DNA of 46,737 nt from the NCBI RefSeq assembly GCF_004827385.1, contig NZ_SRXN01000043.1, forward strand, positions 1-46,737, in the 5' to 3' direction. Of the stretch, positions 34,287 through 42,628 are shown in pieces. Numbering within the stretch: the first letter of the stretch is position 1; each line of letters opens with the position of its first letter. The notes under the pieces were generated by a model that saw only the letters and a list, made by a program, of their open reading frames with translations, ran no database searches and had not been told where the DNA came from. This stretch comes from Ensifer sp. MPMI2T (GTDB taxonomy: Bacteria > Pseudomonadota > Alphaproteobacteria > Rhizobiales > Rhizobiaceae). The position numbers and the translations under genes are program-made.

Positions 34287-34700
34287 ATGGCAAAGGACAA
34301 ATATTTTCTCTACCCGAAGGATGTCGACAGCTTCGGCTTCGACTGGGGCCGCCTCGCACTTACGGTCGCGCCGGAGGTGAACGGGGCCGAGCGCTTCTCG
34401 GGTGGTGTGGTCGACTTGCCGAGCGGCGAGGGGCATGCGCGTCACAATCATCCGGGCGCAGAAGAGATCATTTTCGTGATCTCGGGCGAGGGCGAACAAA
34501 TGGTAGAGGACGAGAACGGCAATCCGGTGACGCAGAAAGTTGGGCCCGGTTGCACGGTCTATGTACCGGAAAGCCGGTTCCACTCGACGAAGAACACGGG
34601 ATCCGGCCCAATGCAACTGTTTGTCGTCTATTCGCCAGCCGGCCCCGAGCGTGCGCTTCGGGATCTGCCAGATTTCCGATTAATCCCGTCTGGTACCTGA
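34287..34700 (+). CDS. Single-domain cupin protein
   Basis: 137 residues, a single double-stranded beta-helix. The metal-binding motifs are present: GHARHNHPGAEEIIFVISGEGEQ (H53, H55 and an early Glu near 59-60) and PESRFHSTKN (His near 98). Such cupins bind one divalent metal and act as isomerases, dioxygenases or sensors. GGGAGGAGG precedes ATG 34287, 30 bases after the TIM-barrel gene, so it belongs to the same operon. I cannot name its substrate. Confidence 0.85.
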   Translation: MAKDKYFLYPKDVDSFGFDWGRLALTVAPEVNGAERFSGGVVDLPSGEGHARHNHPGAEEIIFVISGEGEQMVEDENGNPVTQKVGPGCTVYVPESRFHSTKNTGSGPMQLFVVYSPAGPERALRDLPDFRLIPSGT

Positions 34701-34733
34701 AGGCGCACGGCAACGGCTTCTAGGAGAAAACCC

Positions 34734-35921
34734 GTGAATATCAATCCAAGCGAAGCGCGGGCGGTGGAGCCGCCTTTTGATGCGGCTAAACTCGACAGGC
34801 TGATGGAGGAGGCGGGTATCGACGTGCTGCTCGCCACCTCCAAGCACAACACGCAGTACCTGCTGGGTGGCTACAAGTTCATCTTCTTCGCCGCAATGGA
34901 TGCGATCGGCCACAGCCGTTATCTGCCGTTCGTCGTTTATGAGAAGGGCTCACCCGGCCACTCAGCCTATGTTGGCAACCGCATGGAAGGGGGAGAACAC
35001 CAGAACAACCCGTTCTGGACACCCGCCGTCCATACGGCGACCTGGGGTACGCTCGATGCGGCAGCGCTTGCGGTCGAACATCTGAAGAAGATCGGTAAGG
35101 CGGGTGCTCGCATCGGCATCGAGCCGTCCTTCCTGCCCTCCGATGCGTGGGACGTGCTTACTTCTCGTCTTGAGGGTGCGCGTTTTGTGGACGCGACGCA
35201 CACGCTCGAGCGACTGCGCTCGATCAAGACGCCGCAGGAACTGGAAAAACTCAAGCTCGCCTCCGAGCTCATCACCGACTCCATGCTCGCCACCATCGCG
35301 GCGGCACGGGAGGGATCCACCAAAACGGAGATCATTGAACGCCTCAGGCGAGAAGAGACCAATCGCGGGCTGCATTTCGAGTATTGCCTGCTGACCCTCG
35401 GCGCCAGTCACAACCGTGCGGCCTCGCCGCAGGCGTGGTCGAAGGGGGAGGTGCTTTCGATCGATTCCGGCGGCAACTATCGCGGCTATATCGGTGACCT
35501 TTGCCGCATGGGCGTGCTCGGCGAGCCCGATGCGGAGCTCGAGGATCTGTTAGCTGAAGTCGATTCGATCCAGCAAGCGGCCTTCGCCAGGATCAAGGCC
35601 GGGGCTACAGGCAGTGAGATGATTGCTGCGGCGGAAGGTGTTTTGAATAGCTCGCCTTCGGCCGCCTTTACCGACTTCTTCTGCCACGGCATAGGGCTCA
35701 TCAGCCACGAAGCACCGTTCCTCATGACCAACCATCCGGTCGCCTATGAAGGCGTCGACGCGGATCGACCTCTGCAGGCAGGCATGGTCATTTCCGTCGA
35801 GACGACGATGCTTCACCCGAAGCGCGGCTTCATCAAGCTCGAGGACACGCTCGCCGTCACGAAGGACGGACACGAGATGTTCGGCGACAGAGGGCGCGGC
35901 TGGAACCGCGGGGCGCAATAG
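34734..35921 (+). CDS. M24-family metallopeptidase-like protein (Xaa-Pro peptidase/creatinase fold)
   Basis: 395 residues with an N-terminal creatinase-type domain and a C-terminal pita-bread domain. All five metal ligands of active M24 peptidases are visible: D244 (LSIDSGG), D255 (IGDLCR), H318 (CHGIG), E356 (SVETT) and E370 (KLEDT). It should therefore be a dinuclear metal enzyme: an Xaa-Pro peptidase or a related C-N/C-S bond cleaving enzyme. It starts at GTG 34734 with AGGAGA 7 bases upstream; no ATG fits. Last gene of the UPF0261 cluster. Confidence 0.87.
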   Translation: MNINPSEARAVEPPFDAAKLDRLMEEAGIDVLLATSKHNTQYLLGGYKFIFFAAMDAIGHSRYLPFVVYEKGSPGHSAYVGNRMEGGEHQNNPFWTPAVHTATWGTLDAAALAVEHLKKIGKAGARIGIEPSFLPSDAWDVLTSRLEGARFVDATHTLERLRSIKTPQELEKLKLASELITDSMLATIAAAREGSTKTEIIERLRREETNRGLHFEYCLLTLGASHNRAASPQAWSKGEVLSIDSGGNYRGYIGDLCRMGVLGEPDAELEDLLAEVDSIQQAAFARIKAGATGSEMIAAAEGVLNSSPSAAFTDFFCHGIGLISHEAPFLMTNHPVAYEGVDADRPLQAGMVISVETTMLHPKRGFIKLEDTLAVTKDGHEMFGDRGRGWNRGAQ

Positions 35922-35946
35922 CGGCGGCGAAACCCCTGCGGTAGCG

Positions 35947-35976
35947 GAGCCCGGCGCACGATCGTGAGCCGGGCTC
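35947..35976. terminator. Bidirectional terminator hairpin
   Basis: GAGCCCGGC (35947-35955) pairs with GCCGGGCTC (35968-35976) around 12 bases, between the convergent M24 and DJ-1 genes. Confidence 0.6.
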
Positions 35977-35984
35977 GCAGTCCC

Positions 35985-36578
35985 TCAGTTGTGGTAGATC
36001 TCGGTGCCGAGAACCTTGAGGCACTCCCGCATGAAGGCGGCAAGAGCCGTCCAGCCCTTTGCCGACACCATCGTGCCGTCGACATAGGCCTCGGTGGGGG
36101 AGAGGTCGATATAGGTGCCGCCGGCCAGTGTGACTTCCGGCTCGCAGGCGCCGAGAGCGCCGACCTTCTTGCCGCGCACGACACCGTCGACGGCGATCAG
36201 AATTTGTACGCCGTGGCAGATCGTGAAGATCGGCTTCTGCTTTTCGTGGAAATGCCGCACGATGGCCTGAACGCGCTTGTCGGTGCGGATGTATTCCGGG
36301 CCACGGCCGCCGGCGCAGTAGACGGCGTGATAATCGTCGAGCTGAGCTTCTGCTTCCGCGAACGTCTTGTTGATGATCACGTTGTGGCCGAGTTTCTCGG
36401 TGTAGGTCTGATCGCCTTCGAAGTCGTGCAGGGACGTCCGCAGGATGTCGCCGGCCTTCTTGTCCGGGCAGACGACGTGGACCGTGTGACCGACGGCCTC
36501 CATGGCCTGCTGGAAGACGAAGATTTCGTATTCTTCGGTGAAATCACCGGTAAGCATAAGAATCTGCTTGCCTGACAT
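35985..36578 (-). CDS. DJ-1/PfpI-family protein
   Basis: 197 residues. The reactive cysteine is C121 in the nucleophile elbow TICHGVQIL, followed by H122, and an acidic residue near 15-18 (FTEEYE) would tune it as in DJ-1/PfpI proteins. Roles in this family include glyoxalase/deglycase, isocyanide hydratase and chaperone activities; the CHG triad points to a glyoxalase-III or PfpI-like enzyme. GAGGAG precedes ATG 36578. Convergent with the M24 gene and not in its operon, but it often occurs near such clusters. Confidence 0.88.
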   Translation of the reverse strand: MSGKQILMLTGDFTEEYEIFVFQQAMEAVGHTVHVVCPDKKAGDILRTSLHDFEGDQTYTEKLGHNVIINKTFAEAEAQLDDYHAVYCAGGRGPEYIRTDKRVQAIVRHFHEKQKPIFTICHGVQILIAVDGVVRGKKVGALGACEPEVTLAGGTYIDLSPTEAYVDGTMVSAKGWTALAAFMRECLKVLGTEIYHN

Positions 36579-37306
36579 AGTTTTCTCCTCCTCGTCGTTA
36601 AAGCTGCGGACGGGCTCCATCCGCCTGCATGGATCGGTTTCTCATTCCGGCGGGCTCCTCCCGCGCCGAAACGCGCGCCAATTCTGTCTCATCTGCAGGA
36701 TCCTGTTGAAAATACTCGAACGCCTGCGAAGCCGGTGACGCGAATGCTCGATCTGTGGTCCAATCGCCATTGCAACAGCGATCCGGCGCCGGCGGCGAGA
36801 ATGACAATCCAATACGAAATAGGATTTGTACAGGAGGAAGGACGCGAGGTTAACCAAACACGTGGCCGCCGACTTGCTTCGCCAAGTGAACGATCCGGAA
36901 AGCGTCCACTCGCGCACCAACAGAACGGGACGCGTAATCGTTCCGAAGCGGCCTTTCGAAAGGCCGCTTCCGCACTTCCCGCAATGGCATCGGGAGAAGT
37001 GCTTTAAGCATTGAGTGCGCCATTCCAGAGTGGGCAAGCGCGGGGGTCTCGGTTCGATTCCTATCAAGGCGAGACATTCGGAGCCGGCTTTCCGAAGAGC
37101 GGTCCCCATCGGTCCGCCCTGGTCCTGGAATGAGTGGGGAACAGCCATTCGGTGTGGTTCCGTCGGACAAGTTGCCCTAAGCGCGCGATGTGGGCAATGG
37201 TCGCGAGCATGGAGCGTCTCACACGAGTCGCTGGCTGATCTGCCTTTGATCGTGCACGAAGACACAGCGCGAACCGGTATGACCTCAGCCCTGGAATCCA
37301 GGCCGA
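36579..37306. other. 728-base stretch without a convincing gene
   Basis: Both strands hold open frames (the longest minus-strand one about 200 codons) but with poor codon use, Arg/Ser-rich products, no recognised domain and no ribosome site. The stretch contains a long palindrome at 36945-36970. The first bases upstream of 36578 must hold the DJ-1 gene promoter. Confidence 0.45.
36945..36970. repeat. 26-bp perfect palindrome
   Basis: Two 13-base arms starting GAAGCGGCC are exact complements with no loop. It could fold as a terminator-like stem or be a protein-binding or recombination site. No T-run follows on either strand. Confidence 0.6.
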
Positions 37307-37936
37307 TTACTTATTCGTCGCCAATGCCGCGGTTGCCCCAAGGCCGATGAACGAGGTACCGGAGAACCAGCGCAGAAATTGCTGAAAGCGCCGGCTGCGG
37401 CGAAGGAAATCGCCGACGGTACCAGCTACTAGCGCGAATACCGCATCGCTCATGATGCCTAGCCCCATGAAGGTGAGGCCGAGGATGAGGATCTGCCAAT
37501 GCAGCGCGCCCCGTGTAGGATCGACGAATTGCGGCAGGAAAGCTAGGAAGAAGATTGCCGTTTTCGGATTAAAGAGGTTGACCACAAAGCCATCGCGGAA
37601 GGCTCGGCGCAGCGGCTCTGCGGCGACCACCGGTAGTTCGGGGTCGAGTTCCTTGGCCATGAAGGTGCGGATGCCCATCCACACGAGGTAGGCAGCGCCG
37701 AGATACTTCACGATGGCGAAGGCCAGCGCCGACGAGACAATGAGGGCCGAGAGACCGATTGCCGCCGCAACAATGTGCACGATGGTTCCGAGATGAATGC
37801 CCATCACCGAGACTAATCCCGCAGTTCGACCCTGTTGGATCGATCGTGCGACGATGAAGAGCACGGCCGGGCCGGGCGTCAACAGCAGCACCAGCGACGC
37901 CACGACAAACAGTCCCCACAAGGTCAGATCCGGCAT
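37307..37936 (-). CDS. LysE/RhtB-family amino-acid exporter
   Basis: 209 residues with about six membrane spans. Family hallmarks: LLTPGPAVLFIVARSIQQGRTAG (18-40), KYLGAAYLVWMGIRTF (about 74-89), FRDGFVVNLFNPKTAIFFLAFLPQFVDP (about 108-135). It exports amino acids or related small molecules from the cytoplasm. AAAGGGGGG precedes ATG 37936. It stands alone with no linked regulator. A decayed paralogue lies at 19,687-20,115. Confidence 0.9.
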   Translation of the reverse strand: MPDLTLWGLFVVASLVLLLTPGPAVLFIVARSIQQGRTAGLVSVMGIHLGTIVHIVAAAIGLSALIVSSALAFAIVKYLGAAYLVWMGIRTFMAKELDPELPVVAAEPLRRAFRDGFVVNLFNPKTAIFFLAFLPQFVDPTRGALHWQILILGLTFMGLGIMSDAVFALVAGTVGDFLRRSRRFQQFLRWFSGTSFIGLGATAALATNK

Positions 37937-38409
37937 GATGCCCCCCTTTGCTTCGCTTCTCTGATAGAAGCCACATCGTGGTGGCGAAAACAAGGGATCA
38001 CACCTTCCCTCATCTTTGTCGCCGACGTAGGGGAGCATTGACACTCCCGGCACTAAGGCGGGGAAAAACTTGTCCGACGGTTGTTTGGCGCGCAGTCAGC
38101 CTTAGGTCGCGACAGGAGAGCAGGGGCGTTTCTATGGTCAGCGAGAAACTGCCACGCAAATCGCGCATCGTCCCCGATGTGAGCGAAACGCTCCCGGGTT
38201 CTGCACCTGCCCTGAGTGTGACCCTGAACCGTGTGAAATTCAGAAGTGAAGTGCAGTGGAGACCGCGGGACGGTCGCGAGTGGGTGGGATGCGGTAATTC
38301 CTGTAGCCAGAGCCAAGGGCCGGAGTGCTCCTAGTTCCGGACACCCGTGACGTCGGCCGCCGACTTCTCCGCTCGGTTGTGGACGTTCATGCAGGCAGGC
38401 GAATTTACT
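37937..38409. other. Intergenic stretch, nothing recognised
   Basis: About 470 bases with short frames only. A plus-strand frame from ATG 38135 (about 65 codons) has no clear ribosome site and no recognised similarity. The first 60 bases should hold the LysE promoter. Confidence 0.4.
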
Positions 38410-38555
38410 TCAAGCTTGCCGGCCAGCGCCGGTCGGTGAGCCCAACATCAGCACGCCGGCAGGCGAGGTGACCGTCCCGCCGTCAAATCGGCCACCACCG
38501 CGCTTTTTTCGATAGCTGCAAAACCGAACCGTTCCGCGCTACACTCTGTTTGCAT
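38410..38555 (-). pseudogene. IS1380-type transposase, N-terminal remnant
   Basis: ATG 38555, preceded by GGAGGTG, starts MQTECSAERFGFAAIEKSAV, which matches the start of IS1380-family transposases. After VVAD the frame is shifted by one, and the typical FDGGTVTSDAG-like segment continues as DGGTVTSPAGVLMLGS until TGA 38410-38412. About 45 of roughly 450 residues remain. No element ends were found. It is a trace of a past insertion. Confidence 0.6.
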
Positions 38556-38664
38556 CCGGGAACACCTCCGCTTGGGGGAAGTCTTTGTTGCAGAAGCACT
38601 TTCGTTAGCTCGGAGCTCGATGCACCTCACATGGTAAGAAATTCAGCTAGAGACACCTGCGCTG

Positions 38665-39831
38665 ATGAGACGATGGTTTTGGATCGCTGCGCTCCTGGTG
38701 TTCGCAATGGCGGCTTTCAAACCCTTGCTCTTCCGCGCCGTCGAAGCCCTTCTGGTGATCGAGGATGTGGCAGCGGGCCCTGGGGCGAGCCGCTTAAAGG
38801 AGTGGAGGGCGGCTCCCATTCGCGAAGAGATCACCTATCGCGTACGAGGCAAAACGAACACGGCGGATGTCTATCGTCCCGGCGGGGACGAGCACGCACG
38901 GGCGATCATCGTCGTCGTGCCCGGAGTCGTGCGACTTGGCAAGGACGACCCCCGTATCGTCGCGTTCGCGGAAACTATGGCGAGATCGCGATTCATGGTG
39001 TTCGTGCCGGACCTGCAAAGCCTCCGTGAACTGTCGATCCGGTCTGAGGATGTTGATGAGCTCAGCGCGCTCACTTGGCACATCGCCTCGAAGGAGACCG
39101 CTGGGGCCGAGAAGAGCATCGGGATCGTCGCCTTTTCCTATGCTGCCGGACCGGCCATCCTGGCGGCGATGAACCCACAGACGCGGAGGCTTGTCCGTTT
39201 CGTTTATGCCATCGGCACCTACTACGACGTCATTTCCCTCGGCACCTATTTGACGACAGGCTATTTTCGCGAAGGCCTCGATCGGCGCTGGCAGAGACGA
39301 ACGCCGAGCTCCTATGCCACCTGGGTCTTCGTCCACAGCAGCGCAGCGTGGCTGAAGGACCCGACGGATCGGCGGACTCTCAAAGCGATGTCAGAGGCAA
39401 AGCTCGCGGACCCCGACGCTGATGTGAGAGGTATGGCCGCGCAGCTTGGGCCAGAGGGTCAAGCGGTACATCGGCTGCTCCTCAATAGGGACCCGGAGAA
39501 GACGCCGCGGCTCGTCTCCGAACTGCCGGCGTCGGTGCTCGCCGAGTTCCATCGCCTTGATCTCCGGTCAAGAAACATGGCCGATCTCAAGGCCACTCTC
39601 ATCCTTGTTCACGGCCGGGATGACACGCTGATCCCCTATTCGGAAAGCATCAGATTGGCGGCCGCGGCCGATGCGGACAGGACGCGTCTTTTCGTCATTC
39701 GACGCATGGCTCATGTCGAGCTTGGCTCCAGCGGCGTCCTTGATCTGTGGACGCTATCGCGGGCCTCCTATCTGCTGCTTAGCGAGCGCGACGCAATGCC
39801 CCCGCCGGTCGCTAATCGATTCAGGACGTAG
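38665..39831 (+). CDS. Membrane-anchored alpha/beta hydrolase
   Basis: 388 residues. An N-terminal hydrophobic segment (FWIAALLVFAMAAFKPLLF) probably anchors it in the inner membrane. The rest is an alpha/beta-hydrolase fold: nucleophile S158 in AFSYAAG (a relaxed GxSxG motif), D319/D320 in VHGRDDTLIP and H350 in RMAHVEL. The triad is plausible, so it may be an esterase or peptidase. The ribosome site is weak. It is flanked by transposase and oxidoreductase remnants and forms no operon. Confidence 0.75.
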   Translation: MRRWFWIAALLVFAMAAFKPLLFRAVEALLVIEDVAAGPGASRLKEWRAAPIREEITYRVRGKTNTADVYRPGGDEHARAIIVVVPGVVRLGKDDPRIVAFAETMARSRFMVFVPDLQSLRELSIRSEDVDELSALTWHIASKETAGAEKSIGIVAFSYAAGPAILAAMNPQTRRLVRFVYAIGTYYDVISLGTYLTTGYFREGLDRRWQRRTPSSYATWVFVHSSAAWLKDPTDRRTLKAMSEAKLADPDADVRGMAAQLGPEGQAVHRLLLNRDPEKTPRLVSELPASVLAEFHRLDLRSRNMADLKATLILVHGRDDTLIPYSESIRLAAAADADRTRLFVIRRMAHVELGSSGVLDLWTLSRASYLLLSERDAMPPPVANRFRT

Positions 39832-39919
39832 CCGAGTGGCTGGCAAGCGAGCCCACAACCCACAGAACCGCCGCGAGAGGGTAGTGCGTGTTGAAGGTTC
39901 TGCAAATTCGTTGAGAGGG

Positions 39920-40186
39920 GCCGCCATAGGCATCCGTTCTGACATTAGCGTTCGGAGAAAGGAATTGCTGGACGAGATATCCATTGGCTCCGTGAATCTC
40001 GACACCGTCCGCGCCGGCCGCGATTGCCTTTGCGGCTGCGTTGCGGAAATAGTCGATGGTCGACTGAACCTCGGCTAGAGAAAGCGAGCGCGGCGTCGGT
40101 GTGTAATTCGGACAGAGGTCGAGCAGGGGAGCCTCGTCGTTCTTGGAGACGTACCCGACAGTGCCGTGGATTATTGGATTTTGCAT
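39920..40186 (-). pseudogene. Old Yellow Enzyme family remnant (NADH:flavin oxidoreductase)
   Basis: An 89-residue internal part of an OYE protein is readable: HGTVGYVSKNDEAP, TPRSLSLAEVQSTIDYFRNA, AGADGVEIHGANGYLVQQFL and NVRTDAYGG. The full protein has about 370 residues; both the FMN-binding N-terminal part and the C-terminal half are gone, and the frame runs into unrelated sequence after DAYGG. The motif EIHGANGYL is diagnostic. Confidence 0.8.
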
Positions 40187-40192
40187 CAGTCC

Positions 40193-40267
40193 CGGCGTTT
40201 GGTCAGCACCAAAGTGACGGCCTTCACCGAGTTCATCATTCAGTCATTCCCCGACCGTCGCCTTTGA
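40193..40267 (+). pseudogene. LysR-family regulator, C-terminal scrap
   Basis: A short plus-strand frame ends RRLVSTKVTAFTEFIIQSFP before a TGA at 40265-40267. This resembles the end of LysR regulators (VSxKVRAFVDFLxERF). It abuts the OYE remnant, and LysR genes often sit next to OYE genes. The match rests on about 20 residues. Confidence 0.4.
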
Positions 40268-40572
40268 ACATTATTCACTCTCCATCAATCCGCGGAGGTA
40301 AGTGATGGTCGTTCATGCCCGCAACCGACTCGCCCAAGTGGAAGCCGCTGCTCGAAGCGTCGCAGCGAGAGATGTTCCTCGTTCGGTGCTTCCAAAATCG
40401 CATAACGTATCGTCTGGAACGCGTCGTCACCGTGAGCAGGTGAGCAGGTCAGGCAAAGCCGTCTCGTCGACTCTGAAGGCCGAGCGGCTTGCGCCCTCGC
40501 TTCCTTTACTTTCGCCGTTTGCTTCAGCACACTCCAAGCGAGGAGCGAGCGCGGGTCCGTTGGGAGGCGGTC
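40268..40572. other. Upstream region of the sigma-54 regulator gene
   Basis: 305 bases. A GGAGGTAAGTG site precedes an ATG at 40304, and another frame from ATG 40315 gives 42 residues (MPATDSPKWKPLLEASQREM and on) with coding-like codon use. The two conflict and neither product is recognised. Promoter elements for the regulator gene must lie here. Confidence 0.3.
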
Positions 40573-42459
40573 ATGTTTTCACATTCCGACCATATCCGAG
40601 AGATCGAGCGTGTAGGCCGCGGCCTTCCTGTTAGCCGCGACGATATGGTCGTGAAGTCCTGGCTGCGCTGTCTCACGCATCACCGCCTCGACCCGGCACA
40701 GACCTGTGAAGCCTATATCGTGCCGGAACCGCGTCTCAAGGAGCACCGCCAGCAATCGGAGGATCTCATCAACATCGCCCGCTCCGGGCTCGAGCACCTG
40801 TTCCGGCAGGTAGCGGGACAAAACTACGTGCTGCTGCTTTCCGACCGGCAGGGCGTGACGGTCGAGTTCCTCGGCGATCCGCTCTTCGACAACAACCTGC
40901 GCAAGGCCGGACTCTATCTCGGCTCGGAGTGGTCGGAATGGCGTGCCGGAACCTGTGCCGTCGGCGCCTGCCTCGAGACGGGGGAGGCGTTGACGATCCA
41001 TCAGACGGATCATTTCGACAACACTCATACGCCGCTCTCTTGCACAGCGGCGCCGATCTACGACGCGCACGGCGAGCTCTCCGCCGTCCTCGACATTTCG
41101 CTCTTGAGTTCGCCGATCCAGAAGGCGAGCCAGAACCTCGCACTGCATCTCGTCACCGCGACCGCCAGACGCATCGAGCTTGCGAACCTCATGGCCCAGG
41201 CGCCTCATCAATGGGTGCTGCGTTTCTCCCGCTCGCCGGAATTCCTCGACGTCGACCCGGAGGCGGCGATCTCGATCGACGGCCTCGGGCGCATCGCCGG
41301 CATGACCCACGGAGGGGCGAAGATCCTAGCGCGCTCGACCGGGCTCGACTGGCGCGATCCGCGCCAGCTTATTGGCGAGCCGGTATCGCGCTTCTTCGAC
41401 ATGGAGATCGACGACCTCCCCGATCTTACGCGTCGGCGTCCGACGCAGGAGCGGCTCGTCTTCGCCCGCGACGGCAATGCGCTCTTCGCCCATGCGATCG
41501 AGCCGCATTCCCGCACCCGCGCCCCGGCCGTCTCGCGCGAGCAGATTCCGCCGCCCTTGCGCCGGCTGGGTGGCGACGCCCCCGAAATCGTTTCGCTTCA
41601 GGTGAAGGCGGCGAAGCTTGCGCGCACGGGCCTGCCGATCCTCATCCAGGGCGAGACCGGGACCGGCAAGGAACATCTGGCACGCGCCATCCACGAGGGC
41701 AGCGGCCTCAAGGGCCAGTTCGTCGCGATCAATTGCGCCGCAATCCCCGAGCAATTGATCGAGAGCGAGCTCTTCGGTTACCTGCCGGGCGCCTTTACCG
41801 GCGCCTCCGCCAAGGGCCGCAAAGGCCTGATCGAACAGGCCGACGGCGGCACGCTCTTCCTCGACGAGATCGGCGATATGCCGCTTGTCCTGCAAAGCCG
41901 GCTCTTGCGCGTGCTTGCCGAGGCCGAAGTGCTGCCGGTCGGGGGAAGCGTGCCGCGTCCGGTCCAGATTCGCGTCGTCTCGGCCTCGCACCGGCCCTTG
42001 CAGACGCTCGTCGCGCAAGGCGCTTTCCGCGAGGATCTCTATTATCGTCTTAACGCCGCGACGCTCTCGCTTCCGGCGCTCAGAGAGAGGCCGGACTTCG
42101 AGTGGATCGTGGCTCAGATCCTGGCGCGGCATTCCTATGGCGAGCGCGAATTGACGCTCTCTCCTGCGGCGCTCGTCGCGCTCAAGTCGCACGATTGGCC
42201 CGGCAACATCCGCGAACTCGATAACGCCATCGCCGTCGGCGCCGCGCTCGCCGAAAACGGCGTCGTGGAGATTGGCGATTTGCCGGACCACCTCGTCGCG
42301 AAGGCCGCGGCTGCCGGTATGGGCGACGCCGGTGCGGCCCTGAGCCTGATGCTGTCGGCCTGCGGCTGGAACATCTCCGAGGCCGCGCGAAGGCTGGGCC
42401 TTGATCGTTCGACGGTGCATCGGCAGATCAAGCGATATCGCCTCAAGCAGAAACACTGA
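40573..42459 (+). CDS. Sigma-54-dependent enhancer-binding regulator, AcoR-like
   Basis: 628 residues. Order: N-terminal sensor with a GAF-type domain (about 60-200; YVLLLSDRQGVTVEFLGD, GTCAVGACLETGEAL), an AAA+ ATPase, and a Fis-type helix-turn-helix (NISEAARRLGLDRSTVHRQI). The AAA+ part has Walker A GETGTGKE (360-367), the sigma-54 contact loop GAFTGA (406-411) and Walker B GTLFLDE (426-432), so it can drive open-complex formation by RpoN polymerase. I chose ATG 40573 because GGGAGGCGG lies upstream. The architecture is that of AcoR, activator of acetoin genes. The target is evident: a -24/-12 promoter and a 2,3-butanediol-dehydrogenase-like gene directly downstream. Confidence 0.92.
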   Translation: MFSHSDHIREIERVGRGLPVSRDDMVVKSWLRCLTHHRLDPAQTCEAYIVPEPRLKEHRQQSEDLINIARSGLEHLFRQVAGQNYVLLLSDRQGVTVEFLGDPLFDNNLRKAGLYLGSEWSEWRAGTCAVGACLETGEALTIHQTDHFDNTHTPLSCTAAPIYDAHGELSAVLDISLLSSPIQKASQNLALHLVTATARRIELANLMAQAPHQWVLRFSRSPEFLDVDPEAAISIDGLGRIAGMTHGGAKILARSTGLDWRDPRQLIGEPVSRFFDMEIDDLPDLTRRRPTQERLVFARDGNALFAHAIEPHSRTRAPAVSREQIPPPLRRLGGDAPEIVSLQVKAAKLARTGLPILIQGETGTGKEHLARAIHEGSGLKGQFVAINCAAIPEQLIESELFGYLPGAFTGASAKGRKGLIEQADGGTLFLDEIGDMPLVLQSRLLRVLAEAEVLPVGGSVPRPVQIRVVSASHRPLQTLVAQGAFREDLYYRLNAATLSLPALRERPDFEWIVAQILARHSYGERELTLSPAALVALKSHDWPGNIRELDNAIAVGAALAENGVVEIGDLPDHLVAKAAAAGMGDAGAALSLMLSACGWNISEAARRLGLDRSTVHRQIKRYRLKQKH

Positions 42460-42471
42460 GCGTCTTCGCCG

Positions 42472-42523
42472 TGCAACAGATCGATTGCAACAGCTGTGGC
42501 AGTCGCAATACATGGCGCAACAC
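42472..42523. promoter_or_regulatory. Candidate upstream activator sites for the sigma-54 regulator
   Basis: TGCAACAG occurs at 42472-42479 and 42486-42493, and a related CGCAACAC at 42516-42523. These GCAACA repeats lie 55-105 bases upstream of the -24/-12 promoter, the usual place for enhancer-binding-protein sites. That the regulator binds them is inference. Confidence 0.45.
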
Positions 42524-42575
42524 GCCAGCCCGTCCTCCCTTTTGAAAACACTGCATTTTCCCGGGCGTTGCGATC

Positions 42576-42590
42576 TGGCACGGCCATTGC
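42576..42590 (+). promoter_or_regulatory. Sigma-54 (-24/-12) promoter
   Basis: TGGCACGGCCATTGC matches the RpoN consensus TGGCAC-N5-TTGC exactly, with GG at 42577-42578 and GC at 42589-42590. It lies 38 bases before the dehydrogenase start. Confidence 0.88.
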
Positions 42591-42628
42591 AGGTTGCTGC
42601 TCAACCATAGCAGCGATCGGGAGGAAAC

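Noticed and set aside
33378..34616. A 412-codon antisense frame across the TIM-barrel and cupin genes
   Set aside because: No recognisable domain and no ribosome site; it spans two real genes and the gap between them on the other strand.
37040..37080. A tRNA-like T-loop (GGTTCGATTCC)
   Set aside because: The flanking bases do not form a T-stem, and no acceptor or anticodon arm can be drawn.
36642..37265. A 207-codon minus-strand frame in the empty region before the DJ-1 gene
   Set aside because: Ser/Arg-rich with scattered rare codons, no ribosome site and no similarity I can see. I describe the region as non-coding instead.
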